Assembly (NCBI GenBank): GCA_030068075.1
Contig: CM057829.1
Location: 90,180,889-90,244,888 of the forward strand
Direction: 5' to 3'
DNA length: 64,000 nt
Source: Paguma larvata
Taxonomy: Eukaryota > Chordata > Mammalia > Carnivora > Viverridae
Below, piece by piece: positions 36,195 through 49,549 of this stretch. Each line of letters begins with the position of its first letter. Positions within the stretch are counted from its first letter, which is position 1. The notes beneath the pieces were generated by a model. That model was not told the DNA's origin, ran no database searches, and worked only from the letters and a program-made list of their open reading frames with translations. Both the position numbers and the translations under genes were made by a program.

Positions 36195-37630
36195 CAGCAT
36201 TTATTACAGAATGACTGAATATGGAATTAATGCTGTTGAGTTGTCCTTTTTTGATTGTCAGATAGAAACCCCATGGTATTTTTTTTTTAATTCTGATTGG
36301 CAGCCGTTGCGTACTTACACTCATCTTACTTTTTCTCTTTGAATACTGCTCACTTTAAGCTCATTATATCTTCAATATCTTTATGTCAAAGATTTGAATC
36401 AATCTGGCAGTTCCTGACAGAAAGAAGTTAGAATCTAAAAGCCAATTTCCCTCAGTTTTTTTCTGGTACTATTGATGATACTTCTACAACTATATAAAAC
36501 TTTATGAAACGGTGGTTGAATTAAACATGCCAATGGGGGATAAAGATTAATAATCAGTTCACTTGTATGGAAAGTATGTACATAACATTTAGAATCATTT
36601 ACTAACAGCCAGTTTTCCATTTATCAGGAAAAATGTATTTATTTACCCTTAGTAAGTAAATGACAAACATTTTGCAGCATTAGCTGCTGACTGTAAATCT
36701 CTCCTCCCTTCAAGTTTCTCATACTACTTAATGGTATAACTATGGATATATCTCAAGTGCTATTTCGTACTTGCCTCTATATGTCAATCATGAGTTGGAA
36801 CATCTCTTTCCCCATGGTCAGTTTTGGATAACATCATATTTTCAACTAATTAATTGTATCCAGTAGTCATGAAGGCAGATGTTTGCATAGTAAAAAAAAA
36901 AAAAAAAAGCAATACTCTTCCAAATTCAAGCAGTTATACTCTCCAAATTTAGTTAGCATGAGCAAAATTTTATTTCTCCTAAATACTATTTGGGAATTAT
37001 GAAGTTGAATACAATGTAGTTTAAATTCAAATTTATTCTATTGAAACTGAATTTACACTTTCCGAAAAGTCTTTTGATATATATTCTTATTTAAAATGTT
37101 GTATCAGTAAAGTGTCTGAATTACAGATGTAACTTCTGATCAGAGGTAAATCAAAGGTAAATCAAAGACGTCCTCAATAAGTATCAATTAAACCCATCGG
37201 ACAACACCATGCCCCTCAAGCCCATGGCTCTTGTTTCCTTATAAACCATTCTTTCTATTCTCTCCACATTTCTCCAACTTTGTATTATCTGTACTTAGAA
37301 TATAAATAGATTGAGAATAGAAAATTTGAGAGATGAATAACTAGCATGGGACCCAACAGCCAGCACAGAAAGAACTCTGTTTTATTTTGTTTTTGGCAAG
37401 GTTGTATTGGTTAGAAATAATATGGATGTTTTTATCTTTTCTTAAATAATGGTGGGAAGTGGTTAAGAGAAAGACACGTATACCCATACCCACCATAACT
37501 GGATACCTAAGCTTCCTGAGGTCACAAGCATAAGTTGTCTTGTGTTAATATGACGTACTAGCATAGCATTACATAACTTATTGGCACAGTAGAGATAAAG
37601 GATAGTTTTATTTTGTTATGTTTTACTTTG
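36195..37630. other. Intronic stretch with no gene seen
   Basis: AT-rich sequence with an A-run at about 36892-36908. No gene supported. Confidence 0.45.
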
Positions 37631-37634
37631 CAGA

Positions 37635-38900
37635 TGGGAGGGATAGCATGTGTATGCTAATGGAAATAATCTAGTAGAAAGGGAAAGGTAATGTGGAAGG
37701 GGGAGGAACTTTTGAAATAACGTCCTCAAGTGGGCAAAAAGGGATGATATCTAGAACAAGTGGAGTGACTGGATTTCTTTGGGAGCCAGTAAAGGAAGAG
37801 AAGGAAGAATGTGTTGGTAGATGCAAGTAGGTGGATAGAAGTAAGTAAGATTCACCTGAGGTTTTTGGTTATTAATATAAAATGAGAAATGCTCTTGTGG
37901 TTGTGAATTTTTCTCTAACCATGTTCAGCTGTGTGGGTGCAAGCGATCAGGCAGAAAGCCAGATATAACCTGGCTTGTGTTTTTGCTAAGATAGATGAAG
38001 AAGTATAAAAAGGGTAAGTCAACTGTGTTCTATAAATAGGTAGTGATTTTTATAATTGAACAGAAAAATTTAAGCTGGATAAGGAAAAAAGGGTATTAAA
38101 GGATAAGACACAGTAATAAAGTGTTAGAGTTGAAGGATTATTGGAAAAATTAGAAGTATCAATACGAGAGTAGCATGCAGGAATATATTATAGAAGGATT
38201 GCATTTTTTAGTAATAGCAATGTTTATTTGTTTGTTCTTATATAATAATAATAAAAAATAAACAGCAATACTTAATAAATTATAGGAGAGAGACTGGCTA
38301 AGTTGCAGGGGGAGGAACCCCACAAAAGACAAGTTTAAGAACTCTGAGTACAGGATACGGGGATTATCATCTATGAGTGAATATACCAAGAGTTGAGGGA
38401 GAGTAGCTTAGAACAAGGAAGCCAACTCATTGAAAAGTGGGAGTGGGCAAAAGGCAGCACTGAGACAGAGAAGGTGAGATGATTTGGTGATATGAGATTT
38501 AAAGGATGGTACAATTAGGGAAGAATAATAGAAAATGGTGTGGAAACGGCAATGATAGGAAAAGAAAGACCCCACAGCACAAGGACTATTGGAAGAACAG
38601 CTACCACTGTAGAGATCCATGGGGGAAGCACACCTTTAGGAGAGAGCTAGACATGTGTTACAGCTAGGTGAACAGAAGTTCACTGAAGAGGTGGAGCATG
38701 GAGGGGCATTTGCTGAGTGCCAGAAGGCACACTGGAAGACTTGTGTGAGTGTTGGGGTATAAGAAGAGCTGGGTAAAGAGAAATGGCTCCCCCTTTGTTC
38801 CTCTTGATGGAGATTAAATTGCCCAGGATTCACATTTGCTGTGGGAAGGGGTGGATTTACACTGCATGTGAGGTCCTGGTGAAGCTGGTTCTTACTTCTA
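37635..38900. other. Purine-rich intronic segment of unknown nature
   Basis: The + strand is rich in AG-type words (GGGAGGAACTTTTGAAATAA, GGAAGAGAAGGAAGAATG) and is less AT-rich than its surroundings. It may be a worn ancient repeat or single-copy DNA; I cannot assign it. The - strand open frames here show no known domain. Confidence 0.4.
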
Positions 38901-39025
38901 GCGTGTGAGTTCCCTCTTCACCTTGGTGAAAGTGAAAGATCCTAAAGAGTATAATTTATTTTTTTAACCTAATAGTCTCTATATCTTAAGCCCCTAAGTG
39001 ATTTTCCTTCTACTTATTCTCTCAG

Positions 39026-39350
39026 TAAATATTTATGAATCTTTCCTAAGCATCAGGTGCTGTAGTGAGTGCTAGTGTCTGCCCTGCTCTAACCAACAGC
39101 ATAGGAAAGAGACAAAACCTGTTATTTCACAAATAATGACCAATTAAAGCTTTGGGGATTTCCACAGAGGAAAACTGCATTTGTCAGCAAAGCATATAAC
39201 TAGGGATATGGGTTTGTTTTTGTTGTCGGAAGGGCTTCTTTGAAGAAGTGGAATTTAACATTTTTTTTTGAAATGATGATGGTGAGCTGAGCAAGCATGA
39301 CAGGAAGAAGAATATCCATAGAGAAGGAACTTTGGTAGCTCTAAACTTGG
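39026..39350 (+). repeat. Possible ancient interspersed repeat relic (L2/MIR era)
   Basis: CAGTAAATATTTATGAATCT, AAGCATCAGGTGCTGTAGTG, GGAAGGGCTTCTTTGAAGAA and CAGGAAGAAGAATATCCATA resemble a common mammal-wide repeat in order, but divergence is strong. Confidence 0.35.
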
Positions 39351-39649
39351 TGTTTTTCATGCATTCTGCAAAATACCCCTACACTTCCCATTAAATCTCA
39401 TACCCTCCTCAATACACACAGCTTCTGAGATTTTCAAAAAAGCAAAGCCATTTGAAAGTTTTTAAGAGAACTTGACCAAGTAGAAATGATTATTTTCAGG
39501 AGGATGAAAGAAGAATGTTTTACCATTGTTCACATTTCTCCTGCTGTTTTCTCAAGTCTGAAGAAAAGGGAGAATTCTTTCTGAGTGAAGTAGTATCTTA
39601 GATGTCCCTAGGTAGAACTGGAGATTGCTATATTTCTAAAGTAATTTCT

Positions 39650-39870
39650 GGGGCGCCTGGGTGGCTCAGTTGGTTGGGCGGCCGACTTCGGCTCAGGTAA
39701 CGATCTCACGGTCTGTGAGTTCGAGCCCCGCGTCGGGCTCTGTGATGACGGCTCAGAGCCTGGATCCTGCTTCAGATTCTGTACCTCCCTCTCTCTGTGC
39801 CCTTCCCCTGCTCATACTCTGTCTCTATGTCTCTCAAAAATAAATAAACGTTAAAAAAATAAAAAAAAAA
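39650..39870 (+). mobile_element. Carnivore SINE (SINEC felid type), youngest-looking copy
   Basis: This is a complete copy: GGGGCGCCTGGGTGGCTCAG, retained CpG-rich body (GAGTTCGAGCCCCGCGTCGG), CT tract, AATAAATAAACGTTAAAA tail. The 13-bp perfect target duplication TAAAGTAATTTCT lies at 39637-39649 and 39871-39883. Retention of many CpGs and the exact duplication argue for a recent insertion. Confidence 0.97.
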
Positions 39871-40255
39871 TAAAGTAATTTCTATTGTTAGTGGTAGAAG
39901 AATTGTAATGGAAGGAATGTAAGAGCAGTAGTATAACTTACTCAAAGCCTTTTCAAAACCATTTCTTGCCCCCCCCTTTATTTTTATAAAGGACAGTGTA
40001 CAGTAAAAAAAAATATTTAAAGAATTAGTGAGTGAGCAATATTTACTAATTCCTTAATATGTGCCACCAAAATATGTATATAGCTTGGTTCAATGTATGT
40101 ATGCCCAAATAATGTCAGGATTTCTGAATTTACCTCATTTGGATTCCTAAGTATATAAACACAATCTTTCATGTTTCTGATACAGTTTGTTGATGTTTTT
40201 TCTGAAATAATTATGATGCTGCTGGAGTTGTGTAATGAGTTACAAGAAAGTAAGC

Positions 40256-40638
40256 AGAGTATCTTGGCTTGGGCTGCTGTAACAGAATACTGCAGACTAG
40301 GTGGCTTAAACAGCAGACATTTATTTCTAACAGTTCTGAAGGCTGGGGAGTCCAAGATCAAAGTGCTGGCCAGTTGAGTTCCTGGCAAAAGCTCTTTTCC
40401 TGCCTTCTAGATAGCTGTCTTCTTGCTGTGTCCTCATATAGGGGAGAAAAAAAGAAAGAGTTCCGTTGTCTCTTTCTTCTTCTAAGGGCACTAATCCTGT
40501 TGTGGGGGCGTCACCTGCATGATGTCATCTAAACCTAATTACCTCCCAATGGCCCTAACCCCAAATGCCATCACACTGGGGCTCAGGGCTTAAGCATATG
40601 AACTTTAGATGGACACATTCAGTCCATAATGCAGAACA
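40256..40638 (-). mobile_element. MaLR LTR (MLT1/MST type)
   Basis: On the + strand GGCTTGGGCTGCTGTAACAG, AATACTGCAGACTAGGTGGC, CAGTTCTGAAGGCTGGGGAG, CTTGCTGTGTCCTCATATAG and GGACACATTCAGTCCATAAT form the antisense reading of an ERVL-MaLR LTR. No internal sequence is attached, so it is a solo LTR. Confidence 0.85.
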
Positions 40639-40644
40639 TATAGT

Positions 40645-42320
40645 AAATAAATGAAAATTAATTTTTTGAAATACAAGATGAGTTGCAGCAAATTAATCTT
40701 AACTCCCCCCCCCTTTTTTTTAGCCAGACAGGTAGCTTGATTTTGTTCCTGGTCAGTCAGTTGTCTCTATGCCTGAGTCCCCACTTAGGCAGCTTTTTAT
40801 AAACCATATCTCCAGGCAATAGGATTCTGCTTCAATCTGTCATGTTAAACAGTGAGCCAGGTTCCATTCTGCTACCTGTCTGGAACACATGTGTTCTGTT
40901 TACAACATGAATCTGGATTCTCAGCTATACATGGTCGATTCCTGATGCAGACCCTGGCAGGCTGGTGGCATCACCCTATCCACCTTTTCTACTTTGTTTG
41001 AATTCATAAATATATTTATCTTTTTTTAGCATCATCATGGATTGAAAATTTTCTCTTTTCATATAACGTTGCCTTTACCAGAAAATTCTGACATATTTCT
41101 TAACTTGTGAATTAGTCTAAAGAAAATACATGATATAAGATAAGTTGACTAAAGTTTAACATCTTAGATACCTGGGAAAGGCTGGCCCAGACATTCACTT
41201 GGAAGCCCAGGGATAGGGAAAGTTAAAAGGTTATATGGTTCATTGTACATATGATCAATATTATTCAACTAAAAATCTTCAGTGAGGCATCTTTAATGTT
41301 CAAAATCTACTTGGACGTTAGTAGTCAATTTAAAGAGGTGAAAGATACTGGACTTCAAAGATTTTACAGTTTATAGATGTGTCAGTCATGTAAATTACAG
41401 TACCATGAAGGAAAAAAATAGTTACTATGATGATGATACACTAAAAGTTTTCTAGGAATTCAAAGAAATAGCAATTAATTCTAACATGGGAGAATTCAAG
41501 AAAGGAGGGAGATTGGAGTAGATTTACACAGCAATTATCATTTGAAAAATGCCTTGAAAGGAGAGAAAGGTTCCTGGAGAACAGTGAAAAAGTGAACTGC
41601 TTTCTTCTTTTTCTGAGATGAAATGGGAAGAGGAGAAGCAAAATAGAAGTTAAAAAGTATTTAAAATGGAAATGAGAAAGTAAAATTCGTTTAGAGTGCC
41701 CTGGTTTTATTATGTGAGCTGATGGAAGGCAGAGTTATATGGTCAGTGAGACTGAGGTAGGGAATCTAAGACAGGAAGGTAGTTGATTGGATGCAAAGGT
41801 TGTTGGACACATGGAAGGAAAGAAATAGAGAAAATCTGGAAACAGACATTTATTGAATTCTTAAGTCTCTGCCAGGCAGTATATTTTCACATAAGCTATT
41901 TCAAGCCAATTTGAAGATAAAATACTAAAATCTTAGAATTTTGGAGGAATTAGGAAGATCCATTTATATTAATTTGTCATCAAATTCCAGCAAAAAGAAT
42001 TGGCCAGTGTTCTTTTTGATATTTAACCTTGACCAAATAATTTGGGCCTAGTCTTTTCCTCTTTTAGGAGGAAAATAATTCTCATGTTATTCCCCTGTGT
42101 CTTTCTCTAATTACTCTGTTTCCTGAATGGTTTCTTCAGAAATAAAATTTTCTGGGGTGGAGTTAAGCTACAACACCATGATATTTGCATTTATGTTCAC
42201 TCTACCATGCAAATATGGTAGTTAAGTTGTTCAGTTTTAACCTGGGTGGTAGACTGAATAATCAGCCATTTAATCTTAAGGTGAAGGAAGACAAGCTCAA
42301 GGGTCCTTCTTTTCAGTTTC
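40645..42320. other. Intronic stretch with no gene seen
   Basis: Mixed unique-looking sequence with a C/T homopolymer pair at 40705-40722. Segments near 41.4-41.8 kb are vaguely repeat-like but cannot be named. Confidence 0.4.
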
Positions 42321-42342
42321 ATCTAAATCATAGATGTAATTT

Positions 42343-42545
42343 TTAAAATTTCTTAATGTTTATTTTTTTTGAGAGGCAGAGAACAAGTATGGGAGGTTGC
42401 AGAGAGAGGGAGACACAGAATCTAAAGCAGCGTCCAGGCTCCAAGCTGTCAGCACAGAGCCCGACGTGGGGCTCAAACTCAAGCTGTGAGATCATGACCT
42501 GAGATGAAGTCAGACACTTAACCAACTGAGCCACCCAGGGGCCCC
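42343..42545 (-). mobile_element. Carnivore SINE (SINEC, felid type)
   Basis: Antisense tail AATGTTTATTTTTTTTGAGA, body and the head GGTGGCTCAGTTGGTTAAGT on the - strand. The 17-bp target duplication AATCATAGATGTAATTT / AATCACAGATGTAATTT (one mismatch) lies at 42326-42342 and 42546-42562. Confidence 0.95.
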
Positions 42546-42569
42546 AATCACAGATGTAATTTAAAGCAG

Positions 42570-45500
42570 AAAGGAAGAAAGCCTTTCTGATCTTGGATAG
42601 TAAAATTTAAGAAAATGAAAAAAGCAGAAATGGAAATGCAAAAGCCCTGGCCATTTTCTCATCATTAACTGCTGCAACCCCCTCTTGTGTTGTATACAGG
42701 ACCTGTAACTTTTTCAGTGCCACAATTAAACGTGGTTAGAGTAGACGAAAATTGCAGGTTATAGGAAATGCTCCAGAAGGTCCAAATGGCATCATTTGCA
42801 CATACCCCGACTTAAGAAATGAATAACATCTCAATGGTGGCCTGTAAGAACAGAGAACAGCATGGAAATCAGACCTCTAACTTCATTCTCACACACAATA
42901 AATTTTCTTCCTTCTACACTCAAATGCTAGATTTTGAAAAAGAAGGGAGAGGAAAGTTCCCTTGAGAGGGGAGAAGCATCTTTAAAAGGTGGAGTCCAAA
43001 TATCCAGTTTTCCTAAGATAGTCCTGATTCACCTGTTTAAATCAATTAAGTCCTTCAAATTATTTTAGCACCCTGTCTTCATTCTCAAAACTGTTCTAAT
43101 TTGGACAATAAATGGCTGCCCTTGATAACAATGCGATTGATCTTATAATTGGTTTTATATGTACACTAAAGTGATGGTTTTATCCTAGAAAAGATTAAAA
43201 TTGGCTAATTTAGTCAGCTGTTAGCTTTTATTGTTATTCTACCTTCCTCCAAAATTTCCTATATACCCGCTGTTACTGGAAACTCCTACTGCACAGTATA
43301 ATGAAGTTCACTAAAAAAAATCATGATGATTTTTGCACATTAGTTTAAGTGTTTGCATCCATACCTGCTACATCAATCTTAGACAGATCAGTGTGAGGTG
43401 AAAAATGATATTGCTGCTATATCTCTGATTGCTGTTTTCTTGTCATCTTTTAGGGCATGCACAGAAAATCTCTAGTGCAGTCATAAACCTAGAGTTTCCC
43501 TCTGTTGCTTAAACACGCTTATGCACTAATAAGTGTCCTGTCAAGATCTTACTGATTTTCAATATTACATGACACATTGGCTTAAATTCTTACTATCTTG
43601 TATATTAATGTAATTGTTGGTTTAATGATCAAAATATCTTACTTGATGGGAAATTTACTTGAAATAACTCATTTCATATAAAGTATGTGCACCCAGAGAT
43701 ATTGATTTCTTTCCTCTGAGAGTACCCTGCAATTTCCTATCAATCCTAAAGAGAATAGATTGTGTTTGAATAAAGCTGTCTTAGCAATGTATAGTTATCA
43801 TTTATCTACAATCCCTTAAATGAGATTTGTTGATTATTTCTAAAACTTAGCTTTTGAATTCATGAAACCCATATCCTGGTTTTATTTGGGGAAGATGAGC
43901 TTGAAAATTACCATACTTTTTGAAAATTTGGAATACGTGTTTGTTAGATTGCTTACAACAGACATCTGTTGTCATTATTCTGAGCAAAATAAAAGCAAGC
44001 TAAATATTTTTGCAGACAACAAAAAGAGGCTTAAAATAATCTTAGAATTTTCTACATATAGTATAGTTACATGAAAGTAACCCTTCATAAGTTGAATTTA
44101 ATATTCATATATCAAATGGGTAAAATTACTAAAAAGTCCCAAAATGTTTGTTTAAAGTTATTAATTAATTGATAAGTGTTTATGTAATGGGGAAGGAACA
44201 GAACTGGAAACATGGAGCTTTGTCTCATATTCAATTTTAAATGCTAATCTGTCATTCTAAACTGGAGAGTTTACCATCTCCAGTAGAAAAGTCATTTTGG
44301 AAATGTGTGGAATTAGGTTTATTGTTTGGCTATCATCATAGCATAGAGATGGTAAACTAAGGCTACTAAACTCCCTGTACCTATATGTGAAATTGTCCCA
44401 CACAAAATGTATCTTTAATAGCATTTCACTTGACTGGGACATTAGAATTCAAATTCATTTATTTTCTCTGGGCCTCCGTGAATCTTCAAAAATATTACCA
44501 GTTCTGCAATACCTCAGCAGTTATTTAGAAAGAATTAAACAGTTTTCCTCATATAATCACAGATATATTTGTGGTTTATGCATATACGAATATACGTCAA
44601 ACACGCACACACACACATAAACACGTTTTCATTTTTTAACAGTATCTTTTCTGTGATGGAATTTGGTAAAAGGCTGTCCCATTTCAGAGTCAGTCTAAGG
44701 ACAATTAGTTAAGGAAGCATAGAAGGGCCATCTCATAAGATTATTTTCTAGGAAAATGGTTCATAAATCAGACCTCAGTAATGAAATTAAACTACATTTT
44801 TAGAGCAGTGATTTTAAAACATATTTTTTCTTTAAAGAAACAAAATACTCTTCTCAAAAAATTATATATATCTTATCCAATATATAAAATATATAGAAGT
44901 CGAGCCCTTTGATTGTCCCCTGGTCTGTACTTTCTCCACTCCTATCTTCCTCTCCAGAAACTCTAGAGATTTCTTTATTAAATCCTGGGACTCCGTAGAA
45001 TACTGTAGAAATGTATTGTTGTGAATTAGAGGTCCTCAAACTCAGTGAATGGTCAGATAATATGCAGATGAAGTCAGTATGCCAATCCTGGATAATCAGC
45101 AGTGGTAAGATTGAAGAGGCTTCGTACCATCCTGGAAAGTATGCAAATTCAGTGAAAAAATTGTGGTTCCGAGAATATATTTTAATAAACCATATTTTGT
45201 TCTTGAGGGGTGCTTTTTTGCTAGACCAGACATTTTACACCATTAGAAGAACCTCATTCATTAGTTGTAAGTGGGACATAGCCAAAAAGCCATCATGCTC
45301 TGTAATATATCAGATCCAGTCATACAATAAAGGCCTAACTCCTTTCAGCTTTCTAGAAAAGTAGCTCCATGTCTCTCTGTGACTTTCTGTCATTTTCATA
45401 TGCCCTATGAACACAGAGTATAAAATCTCCCATGGATTTTGGAAAGTGTTTGCCTTCTGATATAAATCTGCATATTTTGGACCTTATGAATATGTGTGTG

Positions 45501-47960
45501 TTAGCTACATTTTGTGGAGCCAAGAGCTGGTCAGTTAAATGAAGTTCATGTCTATCAGACAAACTCTAGGACTAGAAATATGCATTATATTTTTAGACCT
45601 TAATAAAGGAAGCCTAAATGTAATCATGAGATCATAAAAAAATATGAAATAATAGCCCAGGATGGCCTTGAAAGGAAATACTTATGATTTAGCAGAGAGC
45701 ATGCGTTGGAATAGAAGGGTGTAGAAGAGAGGAAAAAATGGTAATGAGATAAAAGGGAGAACTTAATTTATAACAAATTGTGTGGTATATGTAATATTTT
45801 TGCCTTCATTGTGTAGTTACATCATATTTTTTTCTGTCAAAAGAGAGAAGATATGAAACCTATCGCATATTTTATACTCATGCTATTGGGAAACTGTGTC
45901 TCTCTTACAAAGTTCATGCCATATGCATTTTATAGTATGAAGAACTCTATTTGAATATGAATTTATGCACTTTTATCTCAATATCTGGATTTCAATCTCT
46001 TTCAAATTAGCAATTAAATTGAACTAAATGCGCTTTTGATATGATTTAAATGCCATTTGATTCTTTTTCAGAGCACTCATAAATATGATGATTCTATTTT
46101 AGTGAGTTACAATTACAAATTCAAAAAAGATGAAAAACTTATTTTTTTTATTTCTTCAAGTGACAGAGGAATACTGAACTCAGGCTCAGAATGATGGAGA
46201 TTTATCCTTAAATTATTCTTTTAATTTTAAATTCATTATATTTAGTGTATGCATGAAAGTTATGTCTCACACTCAAAACGAGAAGAGTGATTTAGCAATT
46301 GGTGGATAGGTTAGTGTAGATTGATTGGATAGTTTACCTGAACTGATCACACATTAGTTGGTTGTCTTTCTTCTGCATAGTTTGACCTTGTCAACCCTTT
46401 TGTCACTGCAGTAGCCCTGATAAAAGTCATAAGGAGATAAAAGCATCTTAAATGAAACTGCAATGAAACATTTGGGGGATTGTTTGCTTTTTCTATTAGG
46501 TAAGCTTGAGCATGGATGCCCCTATCTTCCATCTTGTTTTGGTGCATTGGTGTTTCATTTCTGGCATAAGCTGGTGAGTCTGTGGTAGAATATTATGCCT
46601 AGACATGATTATGATATTGCACCAAACCATTAGCAAAGAATCATTCTATTATAATTCATGCCTGAAACAGTGCCTAGCATTCATTTGAATGAATGTCAAA
46701 AAAAATCTATCGCATATATGAAAAAATTTAAAAGCCATCCAGCTTAAGAACTATATAGTCTACATATCACTATTGAGAGGTATATTTTTACTCATTTTAT
46801 ACTAATTTTTTGGAACACTTGTATATGCATAAGGCATTAGTGAAGGCATAGATGGCTACTACATTTTAGTGGTTCTTTAGAATCACAGCAAATTAACTCC
46901 TTATACTAAACAAAACAAAACCAAAAATTTGGGTGGTAAACCTTTATTAGGCTTTTTTAAAGCCTAATGCTGAGGGATCTTTGACTATTTTTAACAGTAA
47001 CTTTACTTTGTGTATAAATGTAATGAAAATGTAATTGCTTGTTAAATTTCTATTAGGTGTGTGATAGCTAATATGAGACATATGAGATTAATTAAATATG
47101 TGCTAAATCCTATTAATAAAATCCAATTAAACATCATTAGTTTCATCTATTATAATTAGATATATATTAATTATTAGCATAAATAAAATACATAAGTAGT
47201 AATCTATAGTTATATTTAATTATATGAATATATTTATACAGATCAGATGATACTTAGGTTTACATTTTAATATCTTCGTTTTTGTAAATTCCAATACCTG
47301 TAGGTTGGTGAAGTATATAATGACCATATATAGTCAACATAAATACATTTTCTGTAACTTCTTTTCTTCTGTTTTCTACAGGCTTAATCCCCCCTTTCAT
47401 TTGATTTGCATTCATTTTTTATGAAATCGTAGCATTAATTTCCTTTTTCTTTCTTGGGCTTAAAATCCTCTGTACCTCTATTTATACATTCCAAGTCCGC
47501 AACCAGTTACCTTGGAAACTATTTAAGGAACATCTTCTCTTTACTATTTGTTTTATCAGATCATAAAACTGCCTTCTCTCTCCTCCATCTGCTGCTTCAA
47601 ATAACTCAGTGCTGTGGGAACTGATAAGCTCAGGGTATGCCAGTGTTAGCTCTGTGTGTCTATGTGTATGTGTATGTTTATGTTTTGTGAGTGATTCGTA
47701 AAAACTTAATCATAATGATCTTGTACAGTACTTCACATCATTATTATTTGGGGGAGGGACTACCTGTGTGACTAAAAACCGGATTCAGAGATAATTTCTT
47801 TTATGAGTATTCCAACATTTGAATCTGTAGTGTGTAGTATTTCAGCAGTAAGATATACAATATTATAATAGTCTACATTAGACAGAGAGTTTTACCTCTA
47901 GGTTGTTCTATGAGGGATTGCAGACCAAAACCACAGATTGAAAAAGAAATTAACAAAGAA
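42570..47960. other. Long intronic stretch with no gene seen
   Basis: About 5.4 kb without recognisable coding or RNA genes. It includes a short CA-rich run at about 44601-44617, a hairpin at 46946-46968 and AT-rich DNA at about 47080-47240. The open frame at 45011-45364 (117 codons) starts in an ordinary context and shows no known domain, so I treat it as chance. Low repeat content could mean conserved regulatory DNA, but this cannot be shown here. Confidence 0.45.
46946..46968. repeat. Perfect 10-bp hairpin
   Basis: ATTAGGCTTT and AAAGCCTAAT flank a TTT loop. It could fold in RNA or DNA; no role is known. Confidence 0.85.
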
Positions 47961-47964
47961 TAGA

Positions 47965-48165
47965 GTTTCTGGGGCTGCACTGCCTAAATCTGAATCTCAT
48001 TTCTTCCACATACTAGCTGTTTGACCTATAACAAGCTATTTAATGCTTTGTAACTTGTCTACAAAATGGGGATAGTAAAATAACCCACCTTATAGAGTTA
48101 TTATGAGTTAATTCTTGTAAGCACCTAGAATATAAGGCGCATGCATGTTATAGATTGAACCGACT
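47965..48165 (-). repeat. MIR SINE
   Basis: GGGGCTGCACTGCCTAAATC, ACTAGCTGTTTGACCTATAA, CTACAAAATGGGGATAGTAA and GTAAGCACCTAGAATA are the antisense MIR motifs in full order; this is one of the better preserved copies. Confidence 0.85.
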
Positions 48166-48169
48166 TGAA

Positions 48170-49340
48170 AATAACTGATCTTAAACTAATTAAAACCTAT
48201 GTTAATACCTCGTTGATGATCTAAATTTAATTTATATCTCTAAATTCATAATATGGATGTTAAGTGTCAGTAAAATCTGATACTGAACTGCATATATATA
48301 CCATACATTTGTTTTTCAGCCCCAATTTCAAAGTCAAAGTATATTGAATTTATTTATTTTTATAAAGGAACCTTAAGGAACTTGTTAATTATTTTTGGAT
48401 GTCCTTACAAACATTCCATTTTAATGGCACGCCTCAAAGCTTTTTGTACAGAAATACTTCACAGTGGTTTTGATGTTTTCAGATTCTTATTTTATCAAAG
48501 ATATTTATTAATTAAGTTAGAGTCTTGAAGTATGTTATCTATATTATGGATTGAGACATGCATGCTTGGATAGAACATTAGATTTTTTAACTCATTTTAT
48601 CATTTAGGACTTTTTTTTTGATATCACATCTACTAGTCAATTCATTTGGAAGAACAAAGCAAATGAATTATGAGTTGGAAAAATTAATAGGTAATAAAGT
48701 TTGGGTGGGTTTGTCCAATTAAATAAAATTCAGTTACCTTTAGAAAGTACTCTTTATTTTATGAGAACTCACAAGTCTTTATCACTTATGCTACCTTTAA
48801 ACAATTGCTTTCGCTGGACTTCAGCCTCCTCAGTACACCACAGGGTTCAGAACATGTGCCTTTCAGGATTCTTTCTACCTGGTAGTTACAAAACACAACA
48901 GAGGGCCAAGTTCCTCACTGGTACACAATAAATGTTAGTTCCTCTATTTCTTTAGTGGAAACTATGAGTTTAAAGAAAAAAAGTGTTTTACTATTTTGGG
49001 GCATTTTCATAATATTAGATTATAATGATTACAGCAGACAGAGGATTTAATACAGTCTTAGATTCTGCTTCATGAATGCTCCTGAATCAATAGCAGAAAT
49101 GTGAGAGTGAGTCAAAGAAATAAACCATTTTCCAAGAACATCTTCCAGATATATAGATATCTGTTCCTCTTGATATTTGTCAAATATAGATATAGCAGGA
49201 ACTTATTACTTTTAATGTTATTGTGTATAGTACATTAAGTAATGGCAATATTTTTAATTATATGGGTTCACCAACATGTGAATTTCCTATTATTTGGAGG
49301 AATAATTTGTTTCTGCCTCTCTAATGTGGCAGTGAGTAGC
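48170..49340. other. Intronic stretch with no gene seen
   Basis: AT-rich unique-looking sequence; no gene or clear repeat. Confidence 0.45.
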
Positions 49341-49344
49341 ACTG

Positions 49345-49545
49345 TTTTATTTTATTCAGTGAGTGCTGTACACCGGGTACCTTGTTAGACTCTTTGCACG
49401 CATTTTTGTTATATATATAACCCTCACAACCAAGCTGTAATCTGGATGTTCCTTTTATCCACATGTGAAGGTAAGGCAATTAAAATCTGTAGAATGAAAA
49501 GACTTGCTGAAAGTTATATAGTTGTAAAGTGCCAAGTCAAGAATT
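49345..49545 (+). repeat. MIR SINE
   Basis: CAGTGAGTGCTGTACACCGG, GACTCTTTGCACGCATTTTT, AACCCTCACAACCAAGCTGT, CCACATGTGAAGGTAAGGCA and AGTGCCAAGTCAAGAATTTG follow MIR in sense orientation over most of its length. Confidence 0.8.
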
Positions 49546-49549
49546 TGAT

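Noticed and set aside
45011..45364. 117-codon open frame on the + strand
   Set aside because: No recognisable domain, signal peptide or family wording, and no promoter or splice context. Frames of this length are expected by chance in 64 kb.
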